Positions 54,185 through 62,679 of a stretch of DNA of 64,000 bases are shown piece after piece. Location of the stretch: positions 1 to 64,000 of IMG/VR virus record IMGVR_UViG_3300035670_000132, one strand, 5' to 3'. The DNA is from a virus. The position numbers and the translations under genes were made by a program. Numbering within the stretch: position 1 is the stretch's first letter; each line of letters starts with the position of its first letter. Under the pieces are notes generated by a model, which was not told the origin of the DNA, did not search any database, and was given only the letters and a program-made list of their open reading frames with translations.

Positions 54185-54224
54185 ACAACAGAGTTTCCAA
54201 AATACTCAACAAGGAGAAAAACTT

Positions 54225-55568
54225 ATGTCACAAATCGAATCACTAGTAAAGAAATGGGCTCCAATCATTGAACATGCTGATCTACCAGCAATCAAGGACG
54301 CTCATCGCAAGGCAGTAACAGCACAGCTATTGGAAAACCAAGAGCTAGACCTTCGTGTCAATACTTCTGGCGGATATCAAGCACCAACAAGTTTGCTATC
54401 AGAAGCAGCACCAACAAATAACTTCGGTGCATCTTCTTCAACAGCAGGCACAGGTGGTATCGACACATACGATCCAATTCTAATCAGCCTAGTTCGTCGC
54501 GCAATGCCAAATTTGATCGCTTACGATCTATGCGGCGTTCAGCCAATGAACGGACCAACAGGTCTAATCTTCGCAATGCGTTCTAACTACAGACAGCAGC
54601 GCGGAACAGAAGCTCTATTCAACGAAGCTAATACAGCATTCTCTGGAACAAACAACACTAACTCATTCGGCCAGTCACAAACTGGTGCATCTCCAGTTGT
54701 CGCTGACGTAGCTAACAACTACACATACGGCACAGGCATGTCAACAGCGCAAGCTGAAGCACTAGGCGATGATGCTAATAACCAGTTCCAAGAAATGGCA
54801 TTCCAGATCGACAAGATTGCCGTAACAGCTAAGAGCCGCGCTCTAAAGGCTGAGTACACAATGGAACTAGCACAAGACTTGAAGGCTATCCACGGTCTAG
54901 ACGCAGAGCAAGAGCTAGCAAACATTCTATCTACAGAAATTCTAGCTGAAATCAACCGCGAAGTTATCCGTACAATCAACGCAACAGCATCCGCTGGCGC
55001 ACAAGAGAACGTTGCAACACTAGGCACATTCGACCTAGACGTTGACGCTAACGGTCGCTGGTCAGTTGAGAAGTTCAAGGGCTTGATGTTCCAACTAGAG
55101 CGTGAGTCTAATGCACTAGCTAAGGCAACACGTCGTGGCAAGGGCAACGTCATGATTTGCTCATCTGATGTCGCATCCGCACTACAGATGGCAGGTGTTC
55201 TAGACTATACTCCAGCTCTAGCAAATAACCTACAAGTTGACGACACTGGCAACACATTCGCTGGCGTTCTAAACGGTCGCATCAAGGTCTACATCGACCC
55301 ATACTTCGCAGCATCATCTGGCATTCACTACGCTACAATGGGCTACAAGGGCACATCAGCATTCGACGCTGGCTTGTTCTACTGCCCATACGTTCCACTA
55401 CAGATGGTTCGTGCAGTTGGTCAGGATACATTCCAGCCAAAGATCGCGTTCAAGACACGTTATGGCATGGTTGCAAACCCATTTGCAACATCTGCTGCTG
55501 ACGGCGTTGTTGCATTCGCGAACAAAAATATCTATTACAGAAAGTTTGCAATTGCAAATCTAATGTAA
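54225..55568 (+). CDS. gp23: Major capsid protein precursor gp23
   Basis: The 447-residue protein is a gp23 family member: MSQIESLVKKWAPIIEHADL, DPILISLVRRAMPNLIAYDL, CGVQPMNGPTGLIFAMRSNY, and NPFATSAADGVVAFANKNIY at the end. A likely gp21 cleavage site is LLSE with the cut after Glu60 (next residues AAPTNN), comparable to removal of 65 residues in T4. Codon use is the most biased in the window, fitting very high expression. No gp24-type vertex paralogue is present here. A tetraloop terminator follows immediately. Confidence 0.97.
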   Translation: MSQIESLVKKWAPIIEHADLPAIKDAHRKAVTAQLLENQELDLRVNTSGGYQAPTSLLSEAAPTNNFGASSSTAGTGGIDTYDPILISLVRRAMPNLIAYDLCGVQPMNGPTGLIFAMRSNYRQQRGTEALFNEANTAFSGTNNTNSFGQSQTGASPVVADVANNYTYGTGMSTAQAEALGDDANNQFQEMAFQIDKIAVTAKSRALKAEYTMELAQDLKAIHGLDAEQELANILSTEILAEINREVIRTINATASAGAQENVATLGTFDLDVDANGRWSVEKFKGLMFQLERESNALAKATRRGKGNVMICSSDVASALQMAGVLDYTPALANNLQVDDTGNTFAGVLNGRIKVYIDPYFAASSGIHYATMGYKGTSAFDAGLFYCPYVPLQMVRAVGQDTFQPKIAFKTRYGMVANPFATSAADGVVAFANKNIYYRKFAIANLM

Positions 55569-55600
55569 TTTATTGAGCCGACGAAGATCGGACTTTCAGA

Positions 55601-55625
55601 GGGGCTCTTCGGAGCCCCTTTTTTT
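55601..55625 (+). terminator. Intrinsic terminator after gp23
   Basis: A perfect 7-bp GC-rich stem (GGGGCTC / GAGCCCC) closed by a UUCG tetraloop and followed by seven Ts. C(UUCG)G loops are exceptionally stable and recur in T4 terminators. Confidence 0.95.
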
Positions 55626-55629
55626 GTCA

Positions 55630-55637
55630 CATAAATA
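55630..55637 (+). promoter_or_regulatory. Late promoter-like box upstream of the gp3-like gene
   Basis: CATAAATA, one base off TATAAATA, lies just beyond the gp23 terminator. The predicted start near 55643 leaves a leader of about 24 bases with a weak AAGG. It would restart late transcription for the gene that follows. Confidence 0.6.
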
Positions 55638-55666
55638 GTGCATAAGACACATAAGGCTCGATTAAT

Positions 55667-56173
55667 ATGACACCAAATCCATCAAATAGAAGTTTTCTGT
55701 CAAACAACAAATATGAGTTAGTTATCAATAGACTACCTAACGTTGTTTTCTTTTTGCAGGCATTGAATCTGCCTAACATCACGCTGTCAAATGTGATCAC
55801 ACCAACTCCTTTTGTTGAATTGAAGAAGCCTGGCAATCAATTGCGCTATGAAGACTTGACTGTCAATTATATTCTTGATGAAGACATGCAAGCATGGTTC
55901 GAGATATACAACTGGATGATGGGTCTTGCTAATCCAGAGACGACAAACAAGACAGGCACACTCACAAAAACACCAGGTAAAGTGAACAGTATAACTTCTG
56001 ATATGTCTATTCTGATCAAGACTAATGCGAACAACTCAAATATAAAAGTAACTTTCTATGATGCATTCCCTACTGATCTAGGCGGTGTTCAATTGACGTC
56101 TACTGAAGGGCAAGATTTTCTCACTTCTACAATCACATTCACATATAATTATTATAAAGTAGAGAAGATTTGA
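55667..56173 (+). CDS. gp3: Tail-tube-fold protein, probably tail completion gp3
   Basis: The 168-residue protein reads YELVINRLPNVVFFLQALNL, PNITLSNVITPTPFVELKKP, GNQLRYEDLTVNYILDEDMQ and ends TFTYNYYKVEKI, a layout like gp19-type tube proteins (ligand-free beta barrel). Its place between gp23 and uvsY is that of gp3, the tail completion and sheath stabiliser, in cyanophage-like T4 relatives (T4 gp3: 176 residues). The similarity to tube proteins leaves open a tube-end or initiator ring (gp54-like) role. It is the last late structural gene before the recombination block. Confidence 0.7.
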   Translation: MTPNPSNRSFLSNNKYELVINRLPNVVFFLQALNLPNITLSNVITPTPFVELKKPGNQLRYEDLTVNYILDEDMQAWFEIYNWMMGLANPETTNKTGTLTKTPGKVNSITSDMSILIKTNANNSNIKVTFYDAFPTDLGGVQLTSTEGQDFLTSTITFTYNYYKVEKI

Positions 56174-56198
56174 CATAATCTTCATTATCTGATATAAT
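56170..56198 (+). promoter_or_regulatory. Consensus sigma-70 promoter upstream of uvsY
   Basis: TTGACA at 56170-56175 and TATAAT at 56193-56198 are separated by exactly 17 bp, a full-consensus pair. The predicted start near 56205 leaves a leader of about 21 bases with GAGG before the uvsY ATG. It marks the switch to genes read early by unmodified host polymerase. Confidence 0.85.
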
Positions 56199-56225
56199 GA
56201 TTTATTTTACGTAATGAGGTTTGTA

Positions 56226-56663
56226 ATGACACTTGACCAGATCATTGAAGAGTGGAGAAAAGATTCTAGCATTGATTCCACTGAGTTAGGCAAAGAGTCA
56301 CTGAAGATTCCTCAACTTCATAGCAAATACATGAAGCTGTATTTTGAAGAACGGCAAAAGATGCGAGGTCACGAATTCAAGAAGAAAGAGATTGTTCTGA
56401 AGAAATACGAATATTTCAACGGAAGAATGTCTAGAGAAGAACTTGAAGATGCTGGTTGGGAGCCATTTGTCAAGAAGTTGATGAAGAATGAAGTTGATAT
56501 GTATATCGACTCAGACTCAGATATCATCAATATCAACATGCGTATTACTGCGCAATCAGAAAAGATTGATTTCTTAGAAGAAGTCTTGAAGAATCTCAAT
56601 CAAAGAAACTATCAAATACGCAACGCCATTGAATGGCAAAAATTCACAAATGGCGTCAACTGA
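56226..56663 (+). CDS. uvsY: Recombination mediator UvsY
   Basis: The protein has 145 residues (T4 UvsY: 137) from the ATG at 56226, six bases after GAGG; the in-frame ATG at 56214 overlaps that site and is less likely. It starts MTLDQIIEEWRKDSSIDSTE, the typical UvsY start, followed by LHSKYMKLYFEERQKMR and a C-terminal coiled coil (SEKIDFLEEVLKNLNQRNYQ). UvsY loads the UvsX recombinase on single-stranded DNA. It is the first gene after the sigma-70 promoter, and overlaps the uvsW start by 14 bases. Confidence 0.92.
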   Translation: MTLDQIIEEWRKDSSIDSTELGKESLKIPQLHSKYMKLYFEERQKMRGHEFKKKEIVLKKYEYFNGRMSREELEDAGWEPFVKKLMKNEVDMYIDSDSDIININMRITAQSEKIDFLEEVLKNLNQRNYQIRNAIEWQKFTNGVN

Positions 56664-58110
56664 CATAGTAATTCAAAAAGTCAATGAAGTCTATATTAGA
56701 CTTCTATGCGACGCTGGGCTAGCAATGGAACTAAGTGAATTCTTTACGTTTTACATACCAAACTATAAATTTATGCCGGCATTCAAAAACAAAATTTGGG
56801 ACGGCAAGATTCGCTTGTTCAACACTCAGAACAGAACTCTCTACACTGGGCTAATGTCTTATGTTGAGAAGTTCTGTAAAGAGCGTGACTATACGTATGA
56901 ATGTGAAGATGAACTTTTAGTAGCTGATGAACTGTCACTTGATGAAGCGCAAACGTTCGTAGATACGCTAGGCATACCATTTCAACCTAGAGAGTATCAA
57001 CTAAAAGCATTCACACATGCTATCAGAAATAGACGTGGTTTGTTACTCTCACCAACAGCATCTGGAAAGTCACTGATCATCTACTTGATCACTCGATATG
57101 TTGAAAGTAAGACACTTATCATTGTTCCTACAATATCACTAGTAGCTCAGCTATTCAAAGACTTTGAAGACTATGGGTTTGATAGCAACGAAAATGTACA
57201 CAAAATCATTGCAGGAGCAACGAAGACTACTGATAAGCAAATTGTAATTTCAACATGGCAATCTATCTACAAGATGCCGCGCGAATGGTTTCAGCAATTC
57301 TCTCTCGTGATTGGTGACGAAGCACACTTATTCAAAGCTCAGTCACTCACATCAATTCTCGTCAATATGATTGACTGCAAATACAGATTCGGTCTCACCG
57401 GCACACTTGACGGCACACAGACACACAGATTAGTTCTCGAAGGCTTGTTCGGCAAAGTCAAGCAAATCACGACAACAAAAGACTTGATAGATGCTGGCAA
57501 TCTAGCAAAGTTCAAGATCAAAGCACTGTTGCTAAAATATGACGAAGATACGTGCAAGCATGTAAAATCTATGAAGTATCAAGACGAGATCGACTTTCTA
57601 GTCACACATCAAGCTCGGAACAAGTTCATCAAAAACTTAGCTCTCAGTCTCAAAGGCAACACACTTGTTCTGTTCCAACTAGTAGAAAAGCATGGCGAAG
57701 TTCTACATCGCATGATCAGTGAAGCTACGGCTGAAGATCGGCAAGTGTTCTTCATTCATGGTGGCGTAGACATTGACTCGCGAGAAGATGTGCGTCGCAT
57801 CACAGAAGAGGAAAAAGATGCTATAATTATAGCATCGTTTGGTACGTTTTCTACTGGAATAAATATCCGTAATCTACACAATGTGATTTTTGCTTCACCG
57901 AGCAAGAGCAAGATCAGAACCTTACAGTCTATTGGTCGTGGGCTAAGACTTGGCAAAGATAAAGAAATCGCTACGCTGTATGATATAGCGGACGATTTGA
58001 CTCATAAATCGCACAAGAACTTCACTCTTGATCACTTTATGGAACGTATGAAAATCTATAACGAAGAGAAGTTTGACTACAAGATTTACACAATCAATTT
58101 GAAGGGATAA
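56650..58110 (+). CDS. uvsW: Helicase UvsW
   Basis: The protein has 486 residues. The start at 56650 gives MASTDIVIQKVNEVYIRLLC, which lines up with T4 UvsW; an ATG 21 bases upstream is possible but adds only junk. The N-terminal domain has FYIPNYKFMPAFKNKIWDGK, the superfamily 2 core has Walker A SPTASGKS (residues 134-141), DEAH (223-226), FGLTGT and the C-terminal IGRGLRLGK. UvsW is an RNA-DNA/branch-migration helicase that shuts down origin-dependent replication late in T4. The gene is coupled to uvsY by overlap. Confidence 0.95.
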   Translation: MASTDIVIQKVNEVYIRLLCDAGLAMELSEFFTFYIPNYKFMPAFKNKIWDGKIRLFNTQNRTLYTGLMSYVEKFCKERDYTYECEDELLVADELSLDEAQTFVDTLGIPFQPREYQLKAFTHAIRNRRGLLLSPTASGKSLIIYLITRYVESKTLIIVPTISLVAQLFKDFEDYGFDSNENVHKIIAGATKTTDKQIVISTWQSIYKMPREWFQQFSLVIGDEAHLFKAQSLTSILVNMIDCKYRFGLTGTLDGTQTHRLVLEGLFGKVKQITTTKDLIDAGNLAKFKIKALLLKYDEDTCKHVKSMKYQDEIDFLVTHQARNKFIKNLALSLKGNTLVLFQLVEKHGEVLHRMISEATAEDRQVFFIHGGVDIDSREDVRRITEEEKDAIIIASFGTFSTGINIRNLHNVIFASPSKSKIRTLQSIGRGLRLGKDKEIATLYDIADDLTHKSHKNFTLDHFMERMKIYNEEKFDYKIYTINLKG

Positions 58111-58114
58111 ATAT

Positions 58115-58525
58115 ATGCATCAACCAATAGATTCAAGTGAAGTTGAGAAAGCTATTGCAGTTCTCAAAGTATCAAGTGGTGAACACATTATCGCAGTAAT
58201 TCAAAATGAGACTAATAGTTTTTTAGATTTGATGCATCCATATCGAATTTGGACTTCAATGACTCAATCTGGTAATATCAGTATGACTATCGTCAAATGG
58301 GACATCTCTGTTGATGAGACTCATCCAATCAGAGTGTTCAAGTCTAATTTGATTTCTTGTGCTAAGCCAAACAATATTATGATATCAAACTACAAAGAAG
58401 CATTGACTAGTGTCTACGAAGAAGATGATGAAGAGTCTTCTACTGAAGAAGACTTAGATAAGATCGAATCAGCACTCAGTGAGATGATTCAACAATCATC
58501 TAAGAAAGATACTAAATTACACTAA
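58115..58525 (+). CDS. Conserved small protein, Sm-like candidate
   Basis: The 136-residue protein has VLKVSSGEHIIAVIQNETNS near the N-terminus, followed by FLDLMHPYRIWTSM and FKSNLISCAKPNNIMISNYK. This Gly-Glu followed by strand pattern is what phage Sm/LSm-like proteins show, and a similar small gene often follows uvsW in cyanophage-like genomes. The C-terminus is acidic (EEDDEESSTEEDLDKIESAL). RNA binding is a possibility only. GGGA in the uvsW end is the likely ribosome site. Confidence 0.6.
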   Translation: MHQPIDSSEVEKAIAVLKVSSGEHIIAVIQNETNSFLDLMHPYRIWTSMTQSGNISMTIVKWDISVDETHPIRVFKSNLISCAKPNNIMISNYKEALTSVYEEDDEESSTEEDLDKIESALSEMIQQSSKKDTKLH

Positions 58526-58540
58526 CCCTTTGAAGAGCCT

Positions 58541-58563
58541 ACACAGCAACTGTATCACTGTGT
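58541..58563 (+). other. Short inverted repeat upstream of gp55
   Basis: ACACAG (58541-58546) pairs with CTGTGT (58558-58563) around an 11-base loop in the 77-base gap before gp55. Three imperfect GTCAA repeats follow. No promoter consensus is seen. Possibly a control site for the sigma factor, possibly chance. Confidence 0.3.
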
Positions 58564-58602
58564 CAAGTCAAAGTCAAGCAAAACCATGAAGAAAGTGAAC
58601 AC

Positions 58603-59199
58603 ATGCCAGAATTAAAAGCAAAATCAAACCACTACGTAGACAATCAGACATTCCTAGCTCAGATGACTGAGTATAGAAAGACTGTCATTGAAGCAAAGGA
58701 AAAAGGCGTCGAGAAGCCTAGAGTTCCGAACTATATTGGTTTGTGTCTTTTCAAGATCGCAACACACTTGGCAAGAAAGCCCAACTTCGCAAACTACTCA
58801 TTCAAAGAGGACATGATCTCTGACGGAGTAGAAAACTGTCTCATGTATATTGACAACTTCAATCCAGAGCGATCAACGAATCCGTTTGCATATTTTACGC
58901 AGATCATCTACTATGCGTTCCTACGGCGCATTCAGAAAGAAAAAAAGCAGATGTATGTGAAGTACAAATCGATGGAAAACGAGATCGTCACAACATTGAC
59001 TGACTCAAACGCAGATGATATAATCACACAGAATATCAACGGAATGATTCACGATGCATATGCTGAAGAGTTCATCCGTGATTTCATTGAAGCGTTTGAA
59101 ACGAATGAACGTAAGAAGTCTTCTGGTAAGAAGAAAAAGGTTGGTCTAATCAAATTCATGGAGGATGATGATGCAACACCAATTCCAGCAGAAAGCTGA
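58603..59199 (+). CDS. gp55: Late-transcription sigma factor gp55
   Basis: The 198-residue protein (T4 gp55: 185) has the gp55 core: YIGLCLFKIATHLARKPNFA, EDMISDGVENCLMYIDNFNP, NPFAYFTQIIYYAFLRRIQK followed by EKKQMYVKY, a reduced sigma-70 region 2. With gp33 and gp45 it directs host polymerase to TATAAATA promoters; about ten such boxes occur in this window. A lysine-rich stretch (KKSSGKKKKVG) lies near the C-terminus. Its 3' end overlaps the next small gene. Confidence 0.94.
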   Translation: MPELKAKSNHYVDNQTFLAQMTEYRKTVIEAKEKGVEKPRVPNYIGLCLFKIATHLARKPNFANYSFKEDMISDGVENCLMYIDNFNPERSTNPFAYFTQIIYYAFLRRIQKEKKQMYVKYKSMENEIVTTLTDSNADDIITQNINGMIHDAYAEEFIRDFIEAFETNERKKSSGKKKKVGLIKFMEDDDATPIPAES

Positions 59200-59422
59200 A
59201 GAAGAGTCTGACATTGAAGTGAACACTCCTGTGCCGGTTCAACTTGAGAACTGGCTCAAAGTAGTAGCGAATAAGAAATCAAATTATGTGATGAAGAGTA
59301 ACGCTATTATGCATTTGACAAACATCAGGAATTTGATTGATTATACACTTGGTCATGAAAGGAAAAGCAATGAAACTATGTCTTCTCGGCGACACTCACT
59401 TCGGAGCGAGAAACGATTCTAA
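59171..59422 (+). CDS. Small overlapping hypothetical protein between gp55 and gp47
   Basis: The protein has 83 residues from the ATG at 59171, chosen because GGAGG at 59160-59164 stands six bases upstream; ATGs at 59165 and 59168 are too close. It overlaps gp55 by 29 bases and gp47 by 53. The middle (LENWLKVVANKKSNYVMKSN ... LTNIRNLIDYTLG) looks like real protein. It fills the otherwise empty 170 bases between the two core genes. No domain recognised. Confidence 0.55.
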   Translation: MQHQFQQKAEEESDIEVNTPVPVQLENWLKVVANKKSNYVMKSNAIMHLTNIRNLIDYTLGHERKSNETMSSRRHSLRSEKRF

Positions 59423-60437
59423 GCACTTTCATGAATACTTTGAAGAGTTCTATTGCACACTATTTGATTTCTTAATCAAAGAAGACGTAAAGCACATTAT
59501 TCAGCTAGGTGATCTATTTGATCGGCGCAAGTATGTCAACTTCTATACTCTAGCTGAGTCTAAGCGATATTTCTTTGATAAACTCAAAGAGTTCAATATT
59601 GAACTACATGCACTGATTGGCAATCACGACATCTTCTGGAAACACAGTCTAGACGTAAACTCACCTGAGCTTTTGCTGACGTCATATGACAATGTGCATA
59701 TTTACAATAAAGCGCAAACTATTCATTTTGATGGGTTAGCGATTGATGTGATTCCTTGGATGTGTAATGACAATACTGAAGAGATCATGAAGTTTGTTGA
59801 GAAGTCTGTCTCACCAATCTGTGTTGGTCATTTTGAACTAGTTGGTTTTCCTATGATGAAGGGTGTAGAAAGTCATGAAGGTGTTGAGTCTAAATTTCTT
59901 GATCGATATGATCACGTTTATAGTGGGCACTATCACACTCGCTCTACTATTGGCAATGTCACGTATACCGGCACACCCTATGAGCTTGTTTGGAGTGACT
60001 ATAAAGACGCAAAGGGTGTCTATCTTCTAGATACGCAGACGATGAAGGCTGAGTTCATTCAAAACAATAACCGGATGTTCTTCAAATTGCTGTATGATGA
60101 CTCAAAGTCATCTATGGAAGATGTTCTGAAAACAGACTATAGCAGATTCAAAGACAAGTATGTAAAGATCGTTGTGCTGAATAAACAGAATCCATATATG
60201 TTTGACAAGATGCTTGATGAGATTTTCAAAGTTTCGCCGATCGATGTTTCAATCGTTGAAGATTTTACTGAGTTGAACACTAGCGGTGAAGACGTTGACG
60301 TCGATCAAGCTGAAGACACATTGACATCACTATATAATTTTATTGATCAACAATCACTTCAAGTAGAGTCTCCTAGACTGAAGAATATTATGCATGAGTT
60401 ATACTTGGAAGCATTGTCATCGGAGAACGTTGAATGA
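59370..60437 (+). CDS. gp47: Recombination nuclease subunit gp47 (Mre11-like)
   Basis: The protein has 355 residues from the ATG at 59370 (MKLCLLGDTHFGARNDSKHF); an in-frame ATG at 59337 would precede the conserved start and lacks the GGAAAAG site. The calcineurin-type metallophosphoesterase motifs are GDTHFG (Asp8, His10), LGDLFDRR, IGNHD and SGHYHTRS. With gp46 it forms the Mre11-Rad50-type complex that resects DNA ends for recombination-dependent replication. The stop overlaps the gp46 start by four bases. Confidence 0.96.
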   Translation: MKLCLLGDTHFGARNDSKHFHEYFEEFYCTLFDFLIKEDVKHIIQLGDLFDRRKYVNFYTLAESKRYFFDKLKEFNIELHALIGNHDIFWKHSLDVNSPELLLTSYDNVHIYNKAQTIHFDGLAIDVIPWMCNDNTEEIMKFVEKSVSPICVGHFELVGFPMMKGVESHEGVESKFLDRYDHVYSGHYHTRSTIGNVTYTGTPYELVWSDYKDAKGVYLLDTQTMKAEFIQNNNRMFFKLLYDDSKSSMEDVLKTDYSRFKDKYVKIVVLNKQNPYMFDKMLDEIFKVSPIDVSIVEDFTELNTSGEDVDVDQAEDTLTSLYNFIDQQSLQVESPRLKNIMHELYLEALSSENVE

Positions 60438-62146
60438 TTTTGTTTAAAACTGTTAAATGGCGCAATTTTCTATCAACAGGAAACGTCTTCACTGAGATGA
60501 ATCTGTCTGATGAGTCTGCGACACTTGTTGTCGGATCAAATGGATCTGGCAAGTCTACTATGCTTGACGCAATCTGTTTTGGTCTGTTTGGCAAGCCATT
60601 TCGTAATGTGAATAAACCACAACTCCTGAACTCGATCAATCAGAAAGACTGCATTGTTGAAGTTGAGTTTGATATTGGCAATAAGTCATATCGTGTTGTG
60701 CGTGGCATCAAACCAAACATATTTGAAATATATTGCAACGGAGCATTGTTGTCACAGAACGCAGCAACGAAGGACTATCAAGAGCAACTAGAGAAGTTCA
60801 TTCTCAAACTGAACTTCAAGTCATTCACTCAGATTGTTATTCTTGGTTCAGCATCGTTCACGCCGTTCATGCAGTTGACTGCTAACGACAGGCGTATGAT
60901 CATTGAAGATTTGCTAGACATTCAGATTTTCTCTAGAATGAATAGTGTTCTGAAAGAAAAATACGCTAAGCTGAAAGATGATCTAGCTGAAGCTAAAAGA
61001 AAGCATGAGTCTGCTAAAGACAAGCATGATATTCTTGTTGAGCATATTGCAAAGCTAGTCAAAGGCAACAAAGACAGAATTCAACAAAAGAAAGATGTTC
61101 TGCAAAAAGAAACTGCATTGATTGCATCATATGAGTTGCAGATTGAAACGCTGAGTGCTGAGATCGATGTGCTGAGAGACAAAACGAAGGAGCAGAGTTC
61201 TATCAAGAATAAGCTCCAACGATATGACAATCTTGAAGCTAATTTAAACAAGACGCTAAAGAAAGTGTCTGATGATCTCACGTTGTATAATGAGACTGAA
61301 GAGTGTCCGGTGTGTAAGCAAGGCATTCCGCATGAACACAAAAAAGTTTTGATCAGCGAAAGAGAATCTAAGCTAAAAGATGTGGAAAATGCAATCAATG
61401 ACTTGAACAAGAAGTATAACGATGAATTTGACAGGCTAAAAGAGATCAATCGTCTTTTGACAAAGATAGACGAAAAGTCAAAAGAATGCACTAATCTTTC
61501 CAGAAATCTTGCTGCATCATACAAGTACATCAGTTCTCTACAAGATGAGATTGATGAAATGCAAAAGCCACAAGAAGACATCACAGAGATTGAGACTAAA
61601 GTTGATGACTTGCGCCACGAGATGAATGTTGCTATAATGAGTGAAAAGTCATTGACTGGCGATAAGCACTATCTTGATGTTGCGACGAATCTGCTGAAAG
61701 ACACTGGCATCAAAACAAAAATCGTCAGACAGTATATTCCAGTGATCAATAAGTTTGTGAACAAGTATCTTTCAGCGATGGATTTCTTCGTCAACTTCAC
61801 GCTCGATGAATCATTCAAAGAGACAATCAAATCAAGACATCGCGATGACTTTTCTTATGGTTCATTTTCTGAAGGCGAGAAGCAACGAATTGACATGGCC
61901 CTTCTACTGACTTGGAGAGCAGTCGCTAAGCTGAAGAATTCATCAAATACGAATTTGCTGATTCTAGATGAAGTGTTTGACTCAAGCCTAGATACTAACG
62001 GAACTGAAGACTTGATGAAAATTCTTGGCTTACTAGAAAGCACGAATCTATTTGTCATCTCGCATAAGGGTGACATCTTACAAGACAGATTCAGAAACGT
62101 GATTAGATTTGAAAAGGTAAATAATTTCTCAAGGATGGTAAAATGA
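60434..62146 (+). CDS. gp46: Recombination nuclease ATPase subunit gp46 (Rad50-like)
   Basis: The protein has 570 residues (T4 gp46: 560). Walker A GSNGSGKST (34-42), long coiled coils from about 175 to 430 interrupted by a zinc hook CPVC (Cys291, Cys294), signature FSEGEKQR (478-485), Walker B LLILDEVFD with Asp512/Glu513 and a switch His in FVISHK. It is the SMC-type ATPase partner of gp47. The end overlaps the deformylase start by four bases. Confidence 0.96.
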   Translation: MILFKTVKWRNFLSTGNVFTEMNLSDESATLVVGSNGSGKSTMLDAICFGLFGKPFRNVNKPQLLNSINQKDCIVEVEFDIGNKSYRVVRGIKPNIFEIYCNGALLSQNAATKDYQEQLEKFILKLNFKSFTQIVILGSASFTPFMQLTANDRRMIIEDLLDIQIFSRMNSVLKEKYAKLKDDLAEAKRKHESAKDKHDILVEHIAKLVKGNKDRIQQKKDVLQKETALIASYELQIETLSAEIDVLRDKTKEQSSIKNKLQRYDNLEANLNKTLKKVSDDLTLYNETEECPVCKQGIPHEHKKVLISERESKLKDVENAINDLNKKYNDEFDRLKEINRLLTKIDEKSKECTNLSRNLAASYKYISSLQDEIDEMQKPQEDITEIETKVDDLRHEMNVAIMSEKSLTGDKHYLDVATNLLKDTGIKTKIVRQYIPVINKFVNKYLSAMDFFVNFTLDESFKETIKSRHRDDFSYGSFSEGEKQRIDMALLLTWRAVAKLKNSSNTNLLILDEVFDSSLDTNGTEDLMKILGLLESTNLFVISHKGDILQDRFRNVIRFEKVNNFSRMVK

Positions 62147-62670
62147 ATGATTTGATTTTAGTGCCAGAAACGAATGATATTCTGAAACGAACTACTGTGC
62201 CGTTTGATTTTCAGAATCCGCCGATTGATCCTAGAGTTCTCTCTGCGCAGCTACATGAATGCATGGTGAAGAACAAGGGTCTTGGTCTGTCTGCACCGCA
62301 AGTCGGTTTGCACTATAAAGTCTTCGCTATTCGTGTGAGCGATACGGATCCATTTGTGATGTTCAATCCAAAGATCGTCAACGTGTCCGACAAAGAAGTG
62401 AGCATGAAAGAAGGCTGTCTTAGTTTTCCTTTGTTGTTCATGAACGTGAAGAGACCCGACTCAGTGCGAATTCGATATCAAAACTGGAACGGTGAAACGG
62501 AGACGAAGCAATTCATTGGAATGACTGCACGAATTGTTCTCCATGAAATGGATCACATGGACGGCATCACGTTTCTGAATCGCGCATCATCGTTTGAGCT
62601 ACAGAGAGCTACACGTAAGCGCGGCATTCTGAAGCGTAAGACTACAGCGAAACAAAAAACGACAAACTGA
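62143..62670 (+). CDS. def: Peptide deformylase
   Basis: The 175-residue protein has all three deformylase motifs: GLGLSAPQVG (residues 46-55), EGCLSFP with metal ligand Cys92, and HEMDH with His134, Glu135 and His138. It removes the N-formyl group from new proteins. Phage deformylases are common in marine T4-like phages, where they are thought to support synthesis of host or phage proteins during infection. The lysine- and arginine-rich tail (RKRGILKRKTTAKQK) is longer than needed. Coupled to gp46 by overlap. Confidence 0.95.
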   Translation: MNDLILVPETNDILKRTTVPFDFQNPPIDPRVLSAQLHECMVKNKGLGLSAPQVGLHYKVFAIRVSDTDPFVMFNPKIVNVSDKEVSMKEGCLSFPLLFMNVKRPDSVRIRYQNWNGETETKQFIGMTARIVLHEMDHMDGITFLNRASSFELQRATRKRGILKRKTTAKQKTTN

Positions 62671-62679
62671 TTCGCTACA

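Noticed and set aside
58106-58113. GATAAATA between uvsW and the following gene
   Set aside because: It is made of the uvsW stop codon context and the ATG follows after one base; the surrounding genes are early/middle type.
61081-61584. 167-codon reverse-strand frame opposite gp46
   Set aside because: It is the complement of coiled-coil codons (S/L/F-rich) and conflicts with a well-supported gene.
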